Below, one piece after another: positions 36,470-47,736 of a stretch of DNA of 64,000 nt. Both the position numbers and the translations under genes were made by a program. The DNA is from Nageia nagi. Taxonomy: Eukaryota > Pinophyta. Position 1 is the stretch's first letter. Every line of letters begins with the position of its first letter. The notes below the pieces were generated by a model. That model saw only the letters and a list, made by a program, of their open reading frames with translations, did not search any database and was not told the origin of the DNA. The stretch lies in assembly GCA_050084985.1 (NCBI GenBank), contig JBITNC010000001.1:11036001-11100000 (forward strand), given 5' to 3'.

Positions 36470-36474
36470 ACAAC
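36470..36474. repeat. Target-site duplication of Gyp1, right copy (ACAAC)
   Basis: Pairs with ATAAC at 14139-14143; one C/T difference. Confidence 0.85.
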
Positions 36475-36884
36475 AAGCTCAAAAGTAGATATTTCAACCT
36501 CAATCCAAACAACCCTATTTATAGGAGGGATATTTATCATCTTGCACCTAAAAATGATCAAGGGAACTATGGAATAACTCCCCAACCTCTATGTAACCCT
36601 CAACTATGTAATAATGTCTAGATTGAACATGATTTGACTATCCAAAAATGAATTTTAATACTCTATTTAACAATTGGTATGTATAACACCAGTTGAAAAA
36701 TGTGAACTAGATGTGACAATCCCAGTTACTAAGTAACACTTCCACCACCATCCATCCCCCAATTGGTACACTAACTAACTGATTATTGATTAATCAATTA
36801 ACTAAACCATTAACCAATACATTAGCTATGACCAAAATAGATAAATGTAAATATCAAAGCCCTAATCAAGCTCCATGCTCAATA
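36475..36884 (-). repeat. Shared Cop1 LTR, right fragment
   Basis: Starts aagctc and matches 40694-41111 of the intact LTR, ending ...CTCAATA where the intact LTR ends TTAACA (CA decayed to TA). Together with 13824-14143 it gives 730 bp against 736 bp for the intact copy. A TATA-type CTATTTATAG (TATAAATAG on the minus strand) lies at 36515-36524; the equivalent in the right LTR is at 40747-40756. Confidence 0.8.
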
Positions 36885-36953
36885 ATATCCTAGTTAGAGA
36901 TTAGTACATATACAATAAACTATATGAAGGATCAAAAGCTTCTCATCTTGTCC

Positions 36954-37860
36954 TTACTTCTTAATGCCAACTAAAATTGAGAAAAATCCCAATTTCTCCT
37001 TTAGTATAACTTTAGTGAACATATCTACATGATTATATGAAGTATGAATCTTTCCCAACTTGATTGAATCATCATCCAATGTTTCTCTAATTAAGTGGTA
37101 CCTTAGTTTGATGTGCTTGATTCTAGAGTGTAAGGTCAAGTTCTTTTTAGGATGGATAGTACTTTGGATATCACTCCATAGCTTTGCATCCTCCTCGATC
37201 TTACCCAATTCTTCCATTAATCTCTTCAACTAAATCAACTATTTCCTTGCCTTTGTAGTAGTAACATACTCAACATTAATAGTGGAGAGAGCCATAACTT
37301 GTTGGAGCATAGAGATCCAATTGTTGTACCACCAATGGTAAAGAAATAACATGTAGTGCTTCTCCCACCATCTATATCACCTACCATGTAAGAATCAACA
37401 TAACCTTGCAAGAAAGTGTTAGAACCTCGAAAACACAAAGAGTAATGATAATTCCCCCTTAAATACCTAAGGATCTACATAATTTCTTCCCAATGATCCT
37501 TTCTTGGATTGTTCATAAACCTACTTACAACTCCCACTGCTTGTGTTATATTTGGTCTAGTACACACCATTGTATATATTAAACTCTCAACCACTAAAGC
37601 ATAGGGAACCTTAATCATATACTTCTTTTCCTTATCTATATTATGACCTCAAAACCTTGAGTTTGATGCACATAAATCTCCTCCTCCAAGTCACCATGAA
37701 GAAATGTTGTCTTTACATATATTTTTTCAAGAAATATATTTTTAGTAGTAACAATACTCAATATTGTTCTAATGGAGGCCATTTTTACAACCAAAAAAAA
37801 TATCTCATCAAAATATATACCCATGTCCCTCTTCCTTTAGCCTATACATTCATTTATTAA
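36954..37860 (-). pseudogene. Cop1-b reverse transcriptase fragment and RNase H, with internal deletion
   Basis: The open stretch 37824-37636 has the N-terminal RT block (KMASIRTILSIV...VKTTFLHGDLEEEIYV, GFEV). Directly after it the sequence jumps to the RT C-terminus (KKYMIKVPYALVVESLIYTM, CTRPNITQAVGVVSRFM, 37600-37500), so the part with the YxDD active site is missing. RNase H follows: GYVDSYMVGDIDGGRSTTCYF (about 37410-37345) and SRIKHIKLRYHLIRE (about 37127-37083), ending near 36954. With its catalytic centre deleted, this copy could never have copied itself. Confidence 0.75.
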
Positions 37861-38202
37861 TAAGTGGTCTTTTACCCTTAGGAAGCTCAACCTAGCTCCA
37901 AATTTGGTTTTTAAGTAAAGATTCCATCTCTTCCTTCACAGCATGCTCCCACTTAATTTGTGTAATACCCTATTGGCTTCATCAAAACACTCAGTTTTAC
38001 CATTGTTAGTATAAATCATATAATAAAGAGAAGGAGAATAGTGTTCAAGAGATTTACTAATCCTTGAAGACCTTCTCACAACTATAGGTGGAGTTTGAGG
38101 TTCTTGTTGTGTTAGTGCTTCAACTTGCTCATTGGGTTTCTTATTCTCATCATTATCATTAAAAGTTAAAAATCTAGGTTTCTTGTCCTTTTCCTCTTGC
38201 AT
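37861..38202 (-). pseudogene. Cop1-b integrase-RT linker
   Basis: The open stretch 38202-37936 (MQEEKDKKPRFLTFNDNDEN..., VVRRSSRISKSLEHYSPSLY) is the variable copia linker, with the characteristic 'RRSSRI' that precedes RT. This part is absent from Cop1-a. Confidence 0.65.
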
Positions 38203-39282
38203 AACCTACAACCTATCTTTGTACATATTTTTCTTATTGAATACAATATATTTACTTATAATAATTTTGTGATTGTAAACATCCCATAATCTATAACCCA
38301 AACCATCAACACCATATCCAATGAAGTAGCATTTTTGTAACTTTTAATCAAGTTTATTTCTATATGTTTTATCAATATGTGCAAATGCTTCACAACTAAA
38401 TACTATTAGGAATAAATAGTTTACCTTTTTACCTATCCACATCTCCTTTGCAGTTGCTCCATATAAAGCCATAGATGAACCCATGTTAATCAAGTAAATA
38501 ATAGTATCAATAGTATTATCCCAAAGATTCAAAGATAATCCCACATGTATCCTCATGCTTCTAGTCCTTTCCAAGATAGTCCTATTCATTCTTTTTGCAA
38601 CCCCATTTTCTTGTGGAGTTCTAGGAACCACCTTAATCCTTATAATAACATTATGTGAATAAAATGTATCAAACTCTTTACTAAAAAATTTACCACCTTT
38701 ATCTTATTTGATACATTTAAACTTTAAACTTATTTCATTTTCAACTAATACCTTCCACACCTTAGATATTTCAAACACATCAGATTTTTTCTTAATGCAA
38801 TACACCCATGTCTTTCTAGTAGAGTCATCAATAAAAGTGACAAAGTAAGATGAGCCACCAAGTGAGCTAGCTTGTGAAGGACCCCACACATTTGTATGAA
38901 CCAACTCTAAATTTTGACTTTTATTTTCTTTTCCAACTTTTAGAAAACTAACTCTACTTTTTTTACCATACACACAATCTTCACAAAATCCCATATCAAT
39001 CTTTTTTATTTTTGGAAGAAAATATCTAGAGTGTAAGATTTTCATACCTTTCTCACTCATGTATCCAAGTCTATTATGTCATAGTGTTTCATATTCACCT
39101 ATTGAAACAAGATTCATAGAGTAATCAAATACATTTGTGATCAAATAAATAGTGCATGCCAAATTACCCTTTGCAACCACCGTTAAACCTTTTGTTACCT
39201 TCCATTTAGAATTACCATATGCAACCATATACCCTTCCTTATCCAACTTACTTGTTGATATAATATTTCTTTTAAGATCCAA
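38203..39282 (-). pseudogene. Cop1-b GAG-pre-integrase and integrase, broken
   Basis: 39282-39079 is the pre-integrase region (LKRNIISTSKLDKEGYMVA). 39060-38704 starts MSEKGMKILHSRYFLPK and contains CEDCVYGK and LELVHTNVWGPSQ, in which the first catalytic Asp is Asn, followed by YFVTFIDDSTR. 38631-38344 holds TPQENGVAKRMNRTI, where the catalytic Glu is Lys (codon 38593-38595), and KVNYLFLIVFSCEAFAHI. Collinear with Cop1-a 11643-12753 and sharing its Glu-to-Lys change. Confidence 0.8.
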
Positions 39283-40330
39283 ATTGTGTCTTGCATCATA
39301 AAGAGTCTATTATGCACCATTAGGTAATTTCATTGTTATATTATCAATACCAATAATTTTGCATGGGTGTGCATTACCTAATAATACTTGACCATAGTCA
39401 CCTTTGTGTAGTTTGTAAAATATTATTTTTTGAGGTGAAGCACATGAATAAATTATCTAATATTCACCATTTTTATCAAGAGACATTATTAGAGCATCTT
39501 CCAATATCTCACCAAATATATTTTCTTCTTGATTACTAGTGCTTTCATTATTATTACTACCATCTACTTCTTTGTCTTTTCTATTTCAACAATCCTTTTT
39601 AATGTGACCCTTTTTACCCCAATGCCAAAATTCAAATTTAGTTTTACCTTTTGATTTTTATATGCCTTTGGATTTACCACTTAACTTGATTCTTCTCCTT
39701 TTCCTTGATCCATTAGAACTTTTACTTGTAAACCTTCTTCTCATAGTTTCACTTAGTTTCGTTCCAATAATTTCATCAATGACCAATTTTGAATTATTAT
39801 AAGAGCTACTAACAACCATGAAAAAACTATTTAAACTATATATAAGAGAATAGAATATTAACAAAGCTCTTATTTCATCTTCAAACTCTATATTTACTTA
39901 ACTTGATTGATTTGTGATTGTATTAAACTCATTAACATGATCTGTGACTAAACTAACTTCATTCATCTTCATGATAAACATTTTTTTCATCAAGTATACT
40001 TTGTTTGAGGTGGATGGATTTTCATACATTTTATTAATTTTATCCTTTAAAACTTTATTTATTTTCTCTCCTAAAATATTGAAAGCTAAACTATAACTTA
40101 GATAAAGTCTAACAACCCCCATAGTCTTTCTATCCAACAAGTTCCAATCTTCATCACTCATAGATAAGGGTTTCCTACTCTTAAATTAAAGAGGTTGGTA
40201 GAGGTCCTTTTGGTAGAGGTATTCTTCCATTTTAATTCTCCATAATTAAAAACCTTTCCCATTTAATATTTCAACCTTCATCCTCCCTTCTTCTACCATA
40301 TGATCCTCTTGGTTCCAATCTACAAGTAAG
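39283..40330 (-). pseudogene. Cop1-b gag and protease, broken
   Basis: The open stretch 40161-39898 carries the copia Gag signature (WNLLDRKTMGVVRLYLSYS, MYENPSTSNKVYLMKKMF). The zinc knuckle near 39632-39590 reads FWHWGKKGHIKKDC: the first two Cys are lost, while in Cop1-a the His is lost instead, so the knuckles decayed separately. The protease remnant is at about 39440-39340 (DYGQVLLGNAHPCKIIGI). Confidence 0.7.
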
Positions 40331-40361
40331 ATTCACCAAGAAAAACCCAACAAAACAACAA

Positions 40362-40373
40362 GATCTGATACCA
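40362..40373 (-). other. Primer-binding site of Cop1-b
   Basis: Minus strand TGGTATCAGATC, copia initiator-Met type, two bases from the LTR start at 40376. Confidence 0.85.
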
Positions 40374-40375
40374 CT

Positions 40376-41111
40376 TGTTAGGTTTAAATAATTACATATA
40401 ATCTTAAGTATAATCCTCTTACTCCTTGGGAAAATAAGTAAAAAATATATTGAACTTAAAACACTTAGAAATTACACAAAGAAAGTGAGAAAAGAGATTA
40501 ATGTGGTTTACCCAATGTTAGCTACTCCATGGAGAATCTTTCAACCCTTTTGCACTATTATCAATCTTCCAAGTCCTCTAATATATAAACAAATAATATA
40601 ACCTTACCACAAAATTCACTTTGGAGTATAAAAAAAAGTCTCTACAAATCTCTCTTAAACTCTCAACATGAACAACATCAAAATCATCACTATAACAAGC
40701 TCAAAATAGTACACTATAACCATACATGACCTCAATCCAAACACCTCTATTTATAAGAGGGACACCAAACCATCTTGACCCCAAAAGTGGTTAAGGAAAT
40801 TATGGAGTAACTCCCCACCCTTTGTATAACCCCCAACTATGCAATAATGATTGGATTGAACATGATTTGATTTTCCAAAAATGGATTTGAATGCTCTTTA
40901 TTTCACAATCAATATGTATTAAACTGGTTAGAAAATGTGAACTAGATGTGACAGGCTAGGTTACCAAGTAATGCTTCCATATCCATCCATACCCCAATTA
41001 GTACATTGAATTACTATTGGATGTTTAACTAAACCACTAATTGGTACACCAATTATGACAAGAATAAAGAAATGCACAGATCCAAGCCACAATCAGGCTC
41101 CACACTTAACA
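40376..41111 (-). repeat. Cop1-b 5' LTR (736 bp), uninterrupted
   Basis: Plus-strand TGTTAGGTTTAAATAATT...CTTAACA. It provides the empty-site reference for the Gyp1 insertion (tataacaagctc near 40691) and the length reference for the shared LTR. Confidence 0.85.
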
Positions 41112-42360
41112 CAAAAGACTTGGATACTTTAAATTGGATGTTTAACCCACATGAATAGCAAGGGGGAGTTGTTATCTTCTTTGGATCATGCCTACAAATA
41201 TAGAATTAATATTGGGGATGATAAATCCTTGGATATTAATACAAATTAAGTTAAAAAGAACATAAATGATATTTACTATACTCTAGATTTGAATCATAAT
41301 TTGTTGAGGTAGGGTAAATCATGGAAAGAAACTACAAGCTAGTTTTTGAAGATGGTAAATGTGTAATGGGAATAGGATGGTCACAATTATTCCTATTTCA
41401 AAGAATATATTATTTCCATTTAAATTTGGAAAACAAGTGGGTTATCTTCCAAATTTCTAATGAGAAAAAAATTGGCTTTGGCATCTCAAATTTGGGCATT
41501 TAAACTTTGTAAGTTTGAAACTATTGACATCTCAAGAGATAGTGTATGTATTACCAAAGGTGGAGGATAAAAATGTTATTTGTGAGTGGTGTGCTTTAGG
41601 AATGCATTCTAGATTGAAATTTTTTAAATTTCAAGCTTTGAGAGCTTTATATCCTCTTTAATTGATCCATTCTCACATTTGTGAACCTATGCAAACTCAA
41701 ATTTTGGGTAAGAAATATTGTTTTCTTACCTTCATTGATGACTATTCAAGGATGTGTTGGGATTTTTTTATGACACACAAATATGAAGTATTCAAGTGCT
41801 TCAAAGATTTCAAAAATTTGGTTGAGAACCAAAGTGGCTATACAATCAAGTGTTTTAGGATTGAACAAGATGTGAGTTTTTTTCAAATGATTTTTTAAAT
41901 TTTGTAAGAATAGTGGCATAAAGAGAAAACTCATCATTTTCTATACTCCATAGGAAAATAGAGTATAAGAAATAAATAATAAAATTCTTGATGAGATGGA
42001 TAGAAGAATATTGCAAACAAATAAGTTGAGTAATATATATTGGATTGATATAGTCTAGAAAACAATGAACATATTGAATAGAAGTCCTACTTTTAGCTTG
42101 GATAACATGACACCACATAATTATTGGTATGATAAGAAGCCTAATATTAAAATTTTTAGTTGTTTGGCATACACTCATGTGGCTGATGAAGTGAGGATGA
42201 AGCTTGATGTAAAGAGTGAGCTTGCATTTTCATTTATTACTATGAGAATACAAAAGCCTATAGGCTATATAAGTCAAGAAATAAAAAGGTTATGGTGTCA
42301 AGAGATTGGATTTTTTATGAAGAGGAGCATATGGTCATCAAAAAATATATGTTGATGGTA
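41112..42360 (+). pseudogene. Cop5 protease end, GAG-pre-integrase and integrase
   Basis: Reading frames in order: SSLDHAYK and IGDDKSLDINT (about 41175-41245, protease), then YYTLDLNHNLLR (about 41275), then 41321-41503 (MERNYKLVFEDGKCVMGIG). Integrase: CEWCALGMHSR-like sequence (about 41585), HSHICEPMQTQILGKKYCFL and FIDDYSRMCW (41662-41898), then 42065-42355 (MNILNRSPTFSLDNMTPHNY, DEVRMKLDVKSELAFSF). Frameshifts near 41500, 41640 and 41890. Standard copia arrangement. Confidence 0.75.
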
Positions 42361-43207
42361 ATCATGGTGGCATAACTTCTAGTGTATATTCTAGCCTAAA
42401 ACAAGTGTAGCCCAACCAACAAAAAGTGCAATCCAATTGACCTTTTAGCACATGTAACACTCTAAGTTCAAGTACTCAATCAAGTAATAGTTCACCAAAA
42501 AAACATTTTTTCTAGTGTGATAAAGATAAATAAAGTAAAAAAAAAAGTACTTCAATTTCATCCTCTAACTCAATTTTTAGACACCAACTTTCATAGAATA
42601 ATCACAAGGAGCTAAGCGCAAGAGATTGATAATCTTGTTCAAAGACATGAGAATTTGCACATGTATGGAGATGAAGATTAAGGTGAACCTAAAGGTGATT
42701 TTATGAAATATTCATTGATGAATGTTTCTAAATTTGAAACTTCTTTTTATGAATATGCTTGTACTAACAATGTTTGGATGCAAGCTATGCAAGAAGATAT
42801 TAACTCACACTATGAAAAATGACACTTAGGAAATTGCACAATTGCCCAAGGGAAAGAAGTGTGTGGGATTACAGTGGTTCTATGAGATCAAGTATAATAA
42901 TTATGAAATAATTGAGAGACACAAGGCCAAACTTGTGGAAAATGGATTCACATAAACCTATAGAGTTGACTATGAAAAGACTTTTGCACCAGTGTCAAGG
43001 AAAGAAACAATAAGCTTGGTGCTTTTCCTATATACCTAAAAATAATGTATTGTATATAAAATGGATTTGAAAAGTGCATTTTTAAATGGATAATTATATG
43101 AGGAAATATTTATAATGCAACCTCAATGTTTTGAAGAAAGGCAAATAAAAACTTGTGTACAAGTTTAAGAAGGCCTTGTATGATCTTAAGAAAGCACCAA
43201 TAGCTTA

Positions 43208-43304
43208 TATAACAATGATGGAGTCATTGAGAGACCAAGTATAACAATGATGGAATTATTGAGAGACAAAGTATAACAATGATGGAATCATTGAGAGACA
43301 CAAG
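43208..43304. repeat. 32-bp tandem repeat (3 units) inside Cop5 RT
   Basis: Units at 43208-43239, 43240-43271 and 43272-43304, each beginning tataacaatgatgga and ending in gagagac(a)aag. They encode versions of the RT segment YNNDG.IER and sit at the joint between the two larger repeated blocks. Confidence 0.8.
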
Positions 43305-44450
43305 GTCATACTTGTGGTAAAAGGATTCACACAAAAGTATGGAATTGATTTGAAAAGACTTTTGCACTAGTATCAAGGCAAGAAATAATGAGGTTGGTGG
43401 TTTCCCTAGCTACCCAAAAATTATGTATTATACATCACATAGTTGTTAAAAGTGCATTCTTAAATGGATAATAGAATGAGGAAGTGTTTGTATTACAACC
43501 TAAAGGTTTTGAAGAATGGCAAAGAAAAACTTGTGTACAATCTAAAGAAGGCCTTGTATGGTCTTAAGCAAGAACCAAGAGCTTGGTACACATGAATTGA
43601 TGGGTACTTTTAGTAGTATGGTTTCAAGAGAAGTAAGAGTGAACCTACTCTATATTTCAAGAAATAAGGTTAAGATATCTTACTAATTTGCTTGTATTTA
43701 GATGACTTGAATTATATGGGTAGTTTTTTTAAGTTCAATGACAATTTCTAGGTTTTGATGATTATTAAGTTTGAGATGAAGGATTTAGGGTTGATTCATT
43801 ACTTTATTTGCATGGAGGTGTACCAAAGCAAGGATCAAATATTCAATTGTCAAACCAAGTATGCAAAATATATGTTGAAAAATTACAAGATGGAGAATTG
43901 TAAACCTATCCCTACTCCCATAGCTCATGGAGAGTTGTTGTGCAAAGAATATGGGTCTGATAAGATGAATATGATTGAATATAGAAGCATTTTTGGGAGT
44001 TTAATATTTCTTACAAATACTAGACCTGGTATTGCATATGTTGTCATATTGGTCTCAATGTATATGAGTGAACCTTCAATTTTGCATATGAAGGATGCAA
44101 AGAGGATTTTTAGATATGTGTGTGGAACCATCAATTTGGGGATGCATTATTCTCATTATGAGAACTTGGAGTTGATAAATTTTAATTATTCTAATTGGGT
44201 ATGTAATTTGAATGATAGGAAGTATACTTCTAGGAATTGTTTCTTACTTGGTTCAGGATTGATCACTTAGAGTTCTAGGAAGCAAGGACAAGTGGAACTA
44301 TCTGGAACTAAGGATGATTATATTGTAGTTACATCAATAGTATCTTAAAAGAGTTGGAATAGATTTATGATAAGACAAAAATTCCAACCTTAATTTTTTG
44401 TGACAACATTAATGCTATTTAGTTGGTAGATAGCCTAGTCCACCATAGCA

Positions 44451-44455
44451 TATCA
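44451..44455. repeat. Target-site duplication of Cop4, left copy (TATCA)
   Basis: Perfect 5-bp match to 50620-50624; the Cop5 RNase H reads across the site once one copy and Cop4 are disregarded. Confidence 0.85.
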
Positions 44456-44649
44456 TGTCAAATCGAACTCCATGGTTATATTAAAAAGAGAGAATTATGA
44501 TCTTACATTTGAGAACCTTATTTAAAGATATGGATGGAGAGGTTATATGAACCCACTCCCAAAATATATGTGGGATTAATATCCCCATTACAATAAATAT
44601 AAATCTAACTATTACAACACAACACGTATTAGATTATTGTTGTTAACAA
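44456..44649 (-). repeat. Cop4 3' LTR (194 bp)
   Basis: Plus-strand TGTCAAATCGAACTCC...TTGTTAACA. The polypurine tract AAAGGGGGGAT on the minus strand (44650-44660) abuts it. Confidence 0.85.
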
Positions 44650-44789
44650 TCCCCCCTTTAATCTAAAGGGGTTGATGTACATCTAAGCATTTGTCTAAAT
44701 TTCTCAAACTTCACTCTTCCAAGTGGCTTGGTGAAGATGTCTTTTTTTTGGTATTCAATAGAATAATATTTCAACCAAATTATTTTAAC

Positions 44790-46360
44790 CTTTACATGAT
44801 TTCAAATCAAATGATACTTTATGTTGATGTGTTTTATTCTATCATGAAACTTGGTATTCTTAGCTAACTTGATTGTAGAAGTATTGTTAATTAGAAGCAA
44901 AGTGGGAAGCAATTGTTTCTCTTGCAAATATTCAAGTATCTTCTTGAGCCATAAAATCTCCTTTATTTCCTCTACTATAGCCACATACTCCACCTCGATA
45001 GTGCAATCTACTGGAATAGACTATTTCTATGATCTCTAGAAAATAGCTATTGATCCAAGACTCATAAGATATCCTAAAGTAAAAATAAAAGTATCCTATC
45101 AATTTGAAGTCTCTCACTTTTGAGTATTTGAGAACAAAATCATGAGTTCCTTTCAAATATTGAAGGACTCTTTTCGCTACTACTCAATGGCCTTCACATG
45201 GTTGATGCATGAATTGAGAAATAATTTCAACCACAAATAAAATATTAAGTTTTTTATTGGTTATATAAATGATACTTTCAATTAGTTATCTATATCTTGT
45301 AGCATATTTGAATTGATTCCCCTCAATTCATGTCAATTTTAGGTTCTATTTCATTGGAGTAGCAAGTGGTTTACAATATGTTATACCAAACTTACTCAAC
45401 AATTCTCCAACATATTTATTTTTAGAAATAAATATGTAGTGTGGCACTTGAGTCACTTCAACACCCAAATAGTAATGAATATGCCCCATATCATCCATTT
45501 CAAAACCCTTATTAAAATCTTGTTTCATTGATGCAATGAAACCTTCATTGTCCTCTGTTATTAAAAGATCATCTACATACACCACAAGATACATAATTTT
45601 CTTACCAACTTTCTTGAAAAATAGAGTTTCATAATCAAGATTAAAGTTATATAATTTAATCTTCAAAATATGTTTAGTAATCTTCTCATACCAAGCACGA
45701 GGTGCTTATTTTAATTTGTACAAAGACTTGATGAGTTTACATACCTTATGTTCCTTTCCTTTTACTGCAAAACCTTTAGGTTGATTAATGTACACATTTT
45801 CTTTCAAATAACCATTCAAAAATGTAGTCTTCACATCCATTTGATGTACCTTCCATCCATGCTAAGTAGACATAGCTATCAAGACTAAATAGTTTCCCAT
45901 TTAGCAGTAGGAGCAAATATCTCATCATAATCAATGCATTCATTATGTGCATAGCCCTTATCCATAAGCCTCGCCTTGTGTTTTTAAAGTGAAATTTTAG
46001 ATTTGTACTTATTTTTATAGATCCACTTGCAAATAATGGGTTTGTTTCCGTATGGATGATCTACCAACTTCTAAGTTCCATTTTTTATTAGAGCATCATA
46101 CTGCTTTTTCATGGTATCTATCCATTCATCATAAGAAAATTCCTCTTTGAAGGAAGTTGGCTTAAAATCAACATCAAAATTTAATTCAACATCAAAATTA
46201 CAATATTTATCTTCAACAAAAACATCATCAACAATGACATCTTCTAAAATTAAACCTTCTACTGCTCCATTTTCTTGTCTAGCCTGATAGGAACTTCTTG
46301 CTCTAGTCTTCTCTATTTCATCAGGTTTAACCATTTCAAAAGTTATTTCCAACCATTTTG
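44790..46360 (-). pseudogene. Cop4 reverse transcriptase and RNase H
   Basis: The open stretch 46352-46071 covers the pre-RT linker and RT start (RARSSYQARQENG, SYDEWIDTMKKQYDALIKNGT). The fingers region follows out of frame (about 45850-45680). 45666-45346 contains MYLVVYVDDLLITEDNEGFI with the intact YVDD, then MDDMGHIHYYLGVEVTQ. RNase H: 45156-44802 with MEYVAIVEEIKEILWLKKIL, LLINNTSTIKLAKN and RIKHINIKYHLI; in the Asp-Asn motif 'DN.S.I.LA' Asp has become Asn. Close relative of Cop3 53991-55551. Confidence 0.8.
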
Positions 46361-47736
46361 TTATTTTGTGTGTTTTTCCTACTTGTTCACATGACTAAGG
46401 AGGAATTTGATTTCCATAAATACTCAACCTTCCAATCCTAGAAATCACATCATCCAACTAGTTATTCATAGGTAATGCCACTGATGAAGTAGAAGAAGTG
46501 GTTGAAGGGGGTGTTTGTTCTTTAGGAACAATTGGTGAAGATACCAAATATTGATCCAATATAGGTATCCCCCTTCAAGATTTGGAATCTCATAATTTGC
46601 TTCACAATAATGCTTCCCATGGGTAAACCAATTAAGGTGTTCAAGTTACCGCTCAAAAGCATTACCGCCTTTAGAAATTTCAAGAAACACATCTTCGAAA
46701 AAGAGAAAATTTTTGTTTACCTCATCATAAAGCTTATATCCTTTATTTGTATCTAAATGTACTAAAAAAATACACTTACGACTCCTAGCTCCAAGCTTGG
46801 TTCATTATTCTTTAGGAATGAGTGCATAATAGGTGGAACCAAAAATCCTAAGATGGCACACTAAAGGAACTTAACCAAACTACAACTCAAATGAAGTCTT
46901 GTTACCAAGAGCATGAGAAGGAGATCTATTTCTCAAGTGGACATCACATTGAACTGCATCATCCCAAAATATTAATTTCACATTCTTTAAAAATAACATA
47001 GCATGGGCCATATTCAAAAGAGTGTGGTTCATATGCTCAGCAACAACATTTTTTTTTAGGAGATTACAAGGAACAATAGTCTAATTTTGATGCCATGTTG
47101 GTGTAAATAAGTAGTAAAATCAAAAGAAAATATTCCCCCCATTGTCAAAATGAAAAGTACCTATACAAGTTCGGGATTCATTTTCAACACTAACATGAAA
47201 TTCTTTGAATTTGGAAAAAGCATGAAACTTATGTTTCAAAAAATAAACCCAACACATCCTAGAATAGTCATATATTAAGGTCATAAAATATTTGTTTCCA
47301 GCTATAGAAGGAACATGAAATGGACCACATAAGTTAGATTGGATGAGTTCAAGTTCCTAGTAGCTCTCCAAGTACAAGTAATAAAAGGTTGCTTATGATG
47401 CTTACCTAAGATATAGGCTTCACAAGGTTCAATGTTCCTAGGAATACTAGGCAAACCAAAAAATCCTTGCTTTTTCAAAAGATGAATATCATCAAAATTT
47501 ATATGCCCAATTATGCATGCCATAAAATACTAGAAGATAGAGGAGCTTTATCTTGGTGGGCAAAAAAAATAAAGTTCTTTGATTGGAAAAAAGTCCCCTT
47601 GAGCTTTAGCAACTTCTCATCTTCATATTCAATCATCGTGATTTGATTATCCATTGAGAGATGAATCTCAACCTTACCATCAAAGATATGTATAGAATGA
47701 CCTTGTTGACAAATAAGAACAAATGAAAGCAAATGC
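46361..47736 (-). pseudogene. Cop4 GAG-pre-integrase and integrase
   Basis: 47732-47511 (MLSFVLICQQGHSIHIFDGK...) and 47523-47302 (MACIIGHINFDDIHLLKKQG, then CEAYILGKHHKQPF) are the pre-integrase and zinc-binding parts. The integrase core is spread over frames at 47340-46400: VVAEHMNHTLLNMAHAM (near 47045-46995) keeps the catalytic Glu, followed by VHLRNRSPSHALGNKTSFEL and IFLVHLDTNKGYKLYDEV. Frameshifts near 47300 and 47070. Confidence 0.75.

Larger units (their letters stand above)
11643..41111 (-). mobile_element. Cop1 tandem array: two copia bodies sharing one LTR, with Gyp1 nested inside
   Basis: Order on the plus strand: truncated Cop1-a body (11643-13823), shared LTR (13824-14143 joined to 36475-36884, 730 bp), Cop1-b body (36885-40375), right LTR (40376-41111, 736 bp). 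The PBS side of the shared LTR faces Cop1-a, and its other side abuts the RNase H end of Cop1-b, so the one LTR serves as 5' LTR of Cop1-a and 3' LTR of Cop1-b. This is the layout produced by unequal recombination. Gyp1 occupies 14144-36469. Both bodies carry Lys in place of the integrase catalytic Glu. Confidence 0.7.
42640..44455 (+). pseudogene. Cop5 reverse transcriptase and RNase H 5' part, with internal duplication
   Basis: N-terminal RT sequence (WMQAMQEDINSHYEK near 42780) is followed by two versions of the segment from ERHKAKLV / ERHKVILV to the GL-Y-DLK / GLYGLK block (42890-43207 and 43272-43590), joined by 32-bp repeats. The palm follows: ILLICLYLDDLNYMG (about 43675-43720) with YLDD intact, then the open stretch 43755-44270 (MMIIKFEMKDLGLIHYFICM, PIPTPIAHGELL, YRSIFGSLIFLTNTRPGIAY, DAKRIFRYVCGT, NDRKYTSRNCFLLGSGLI), the longest open frame in the window at 171 codons. 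RNase H is cut at 44455 by Cop4 and resumes at 50620. Confidence 0.8.

Noticed and set aside
43755-44270. Longest ORF in the window as a possible functional gene
   Set aside because: Translation is copia RT palm and RNase H, flanked by broken RT parts and cut downstream by Cop4.
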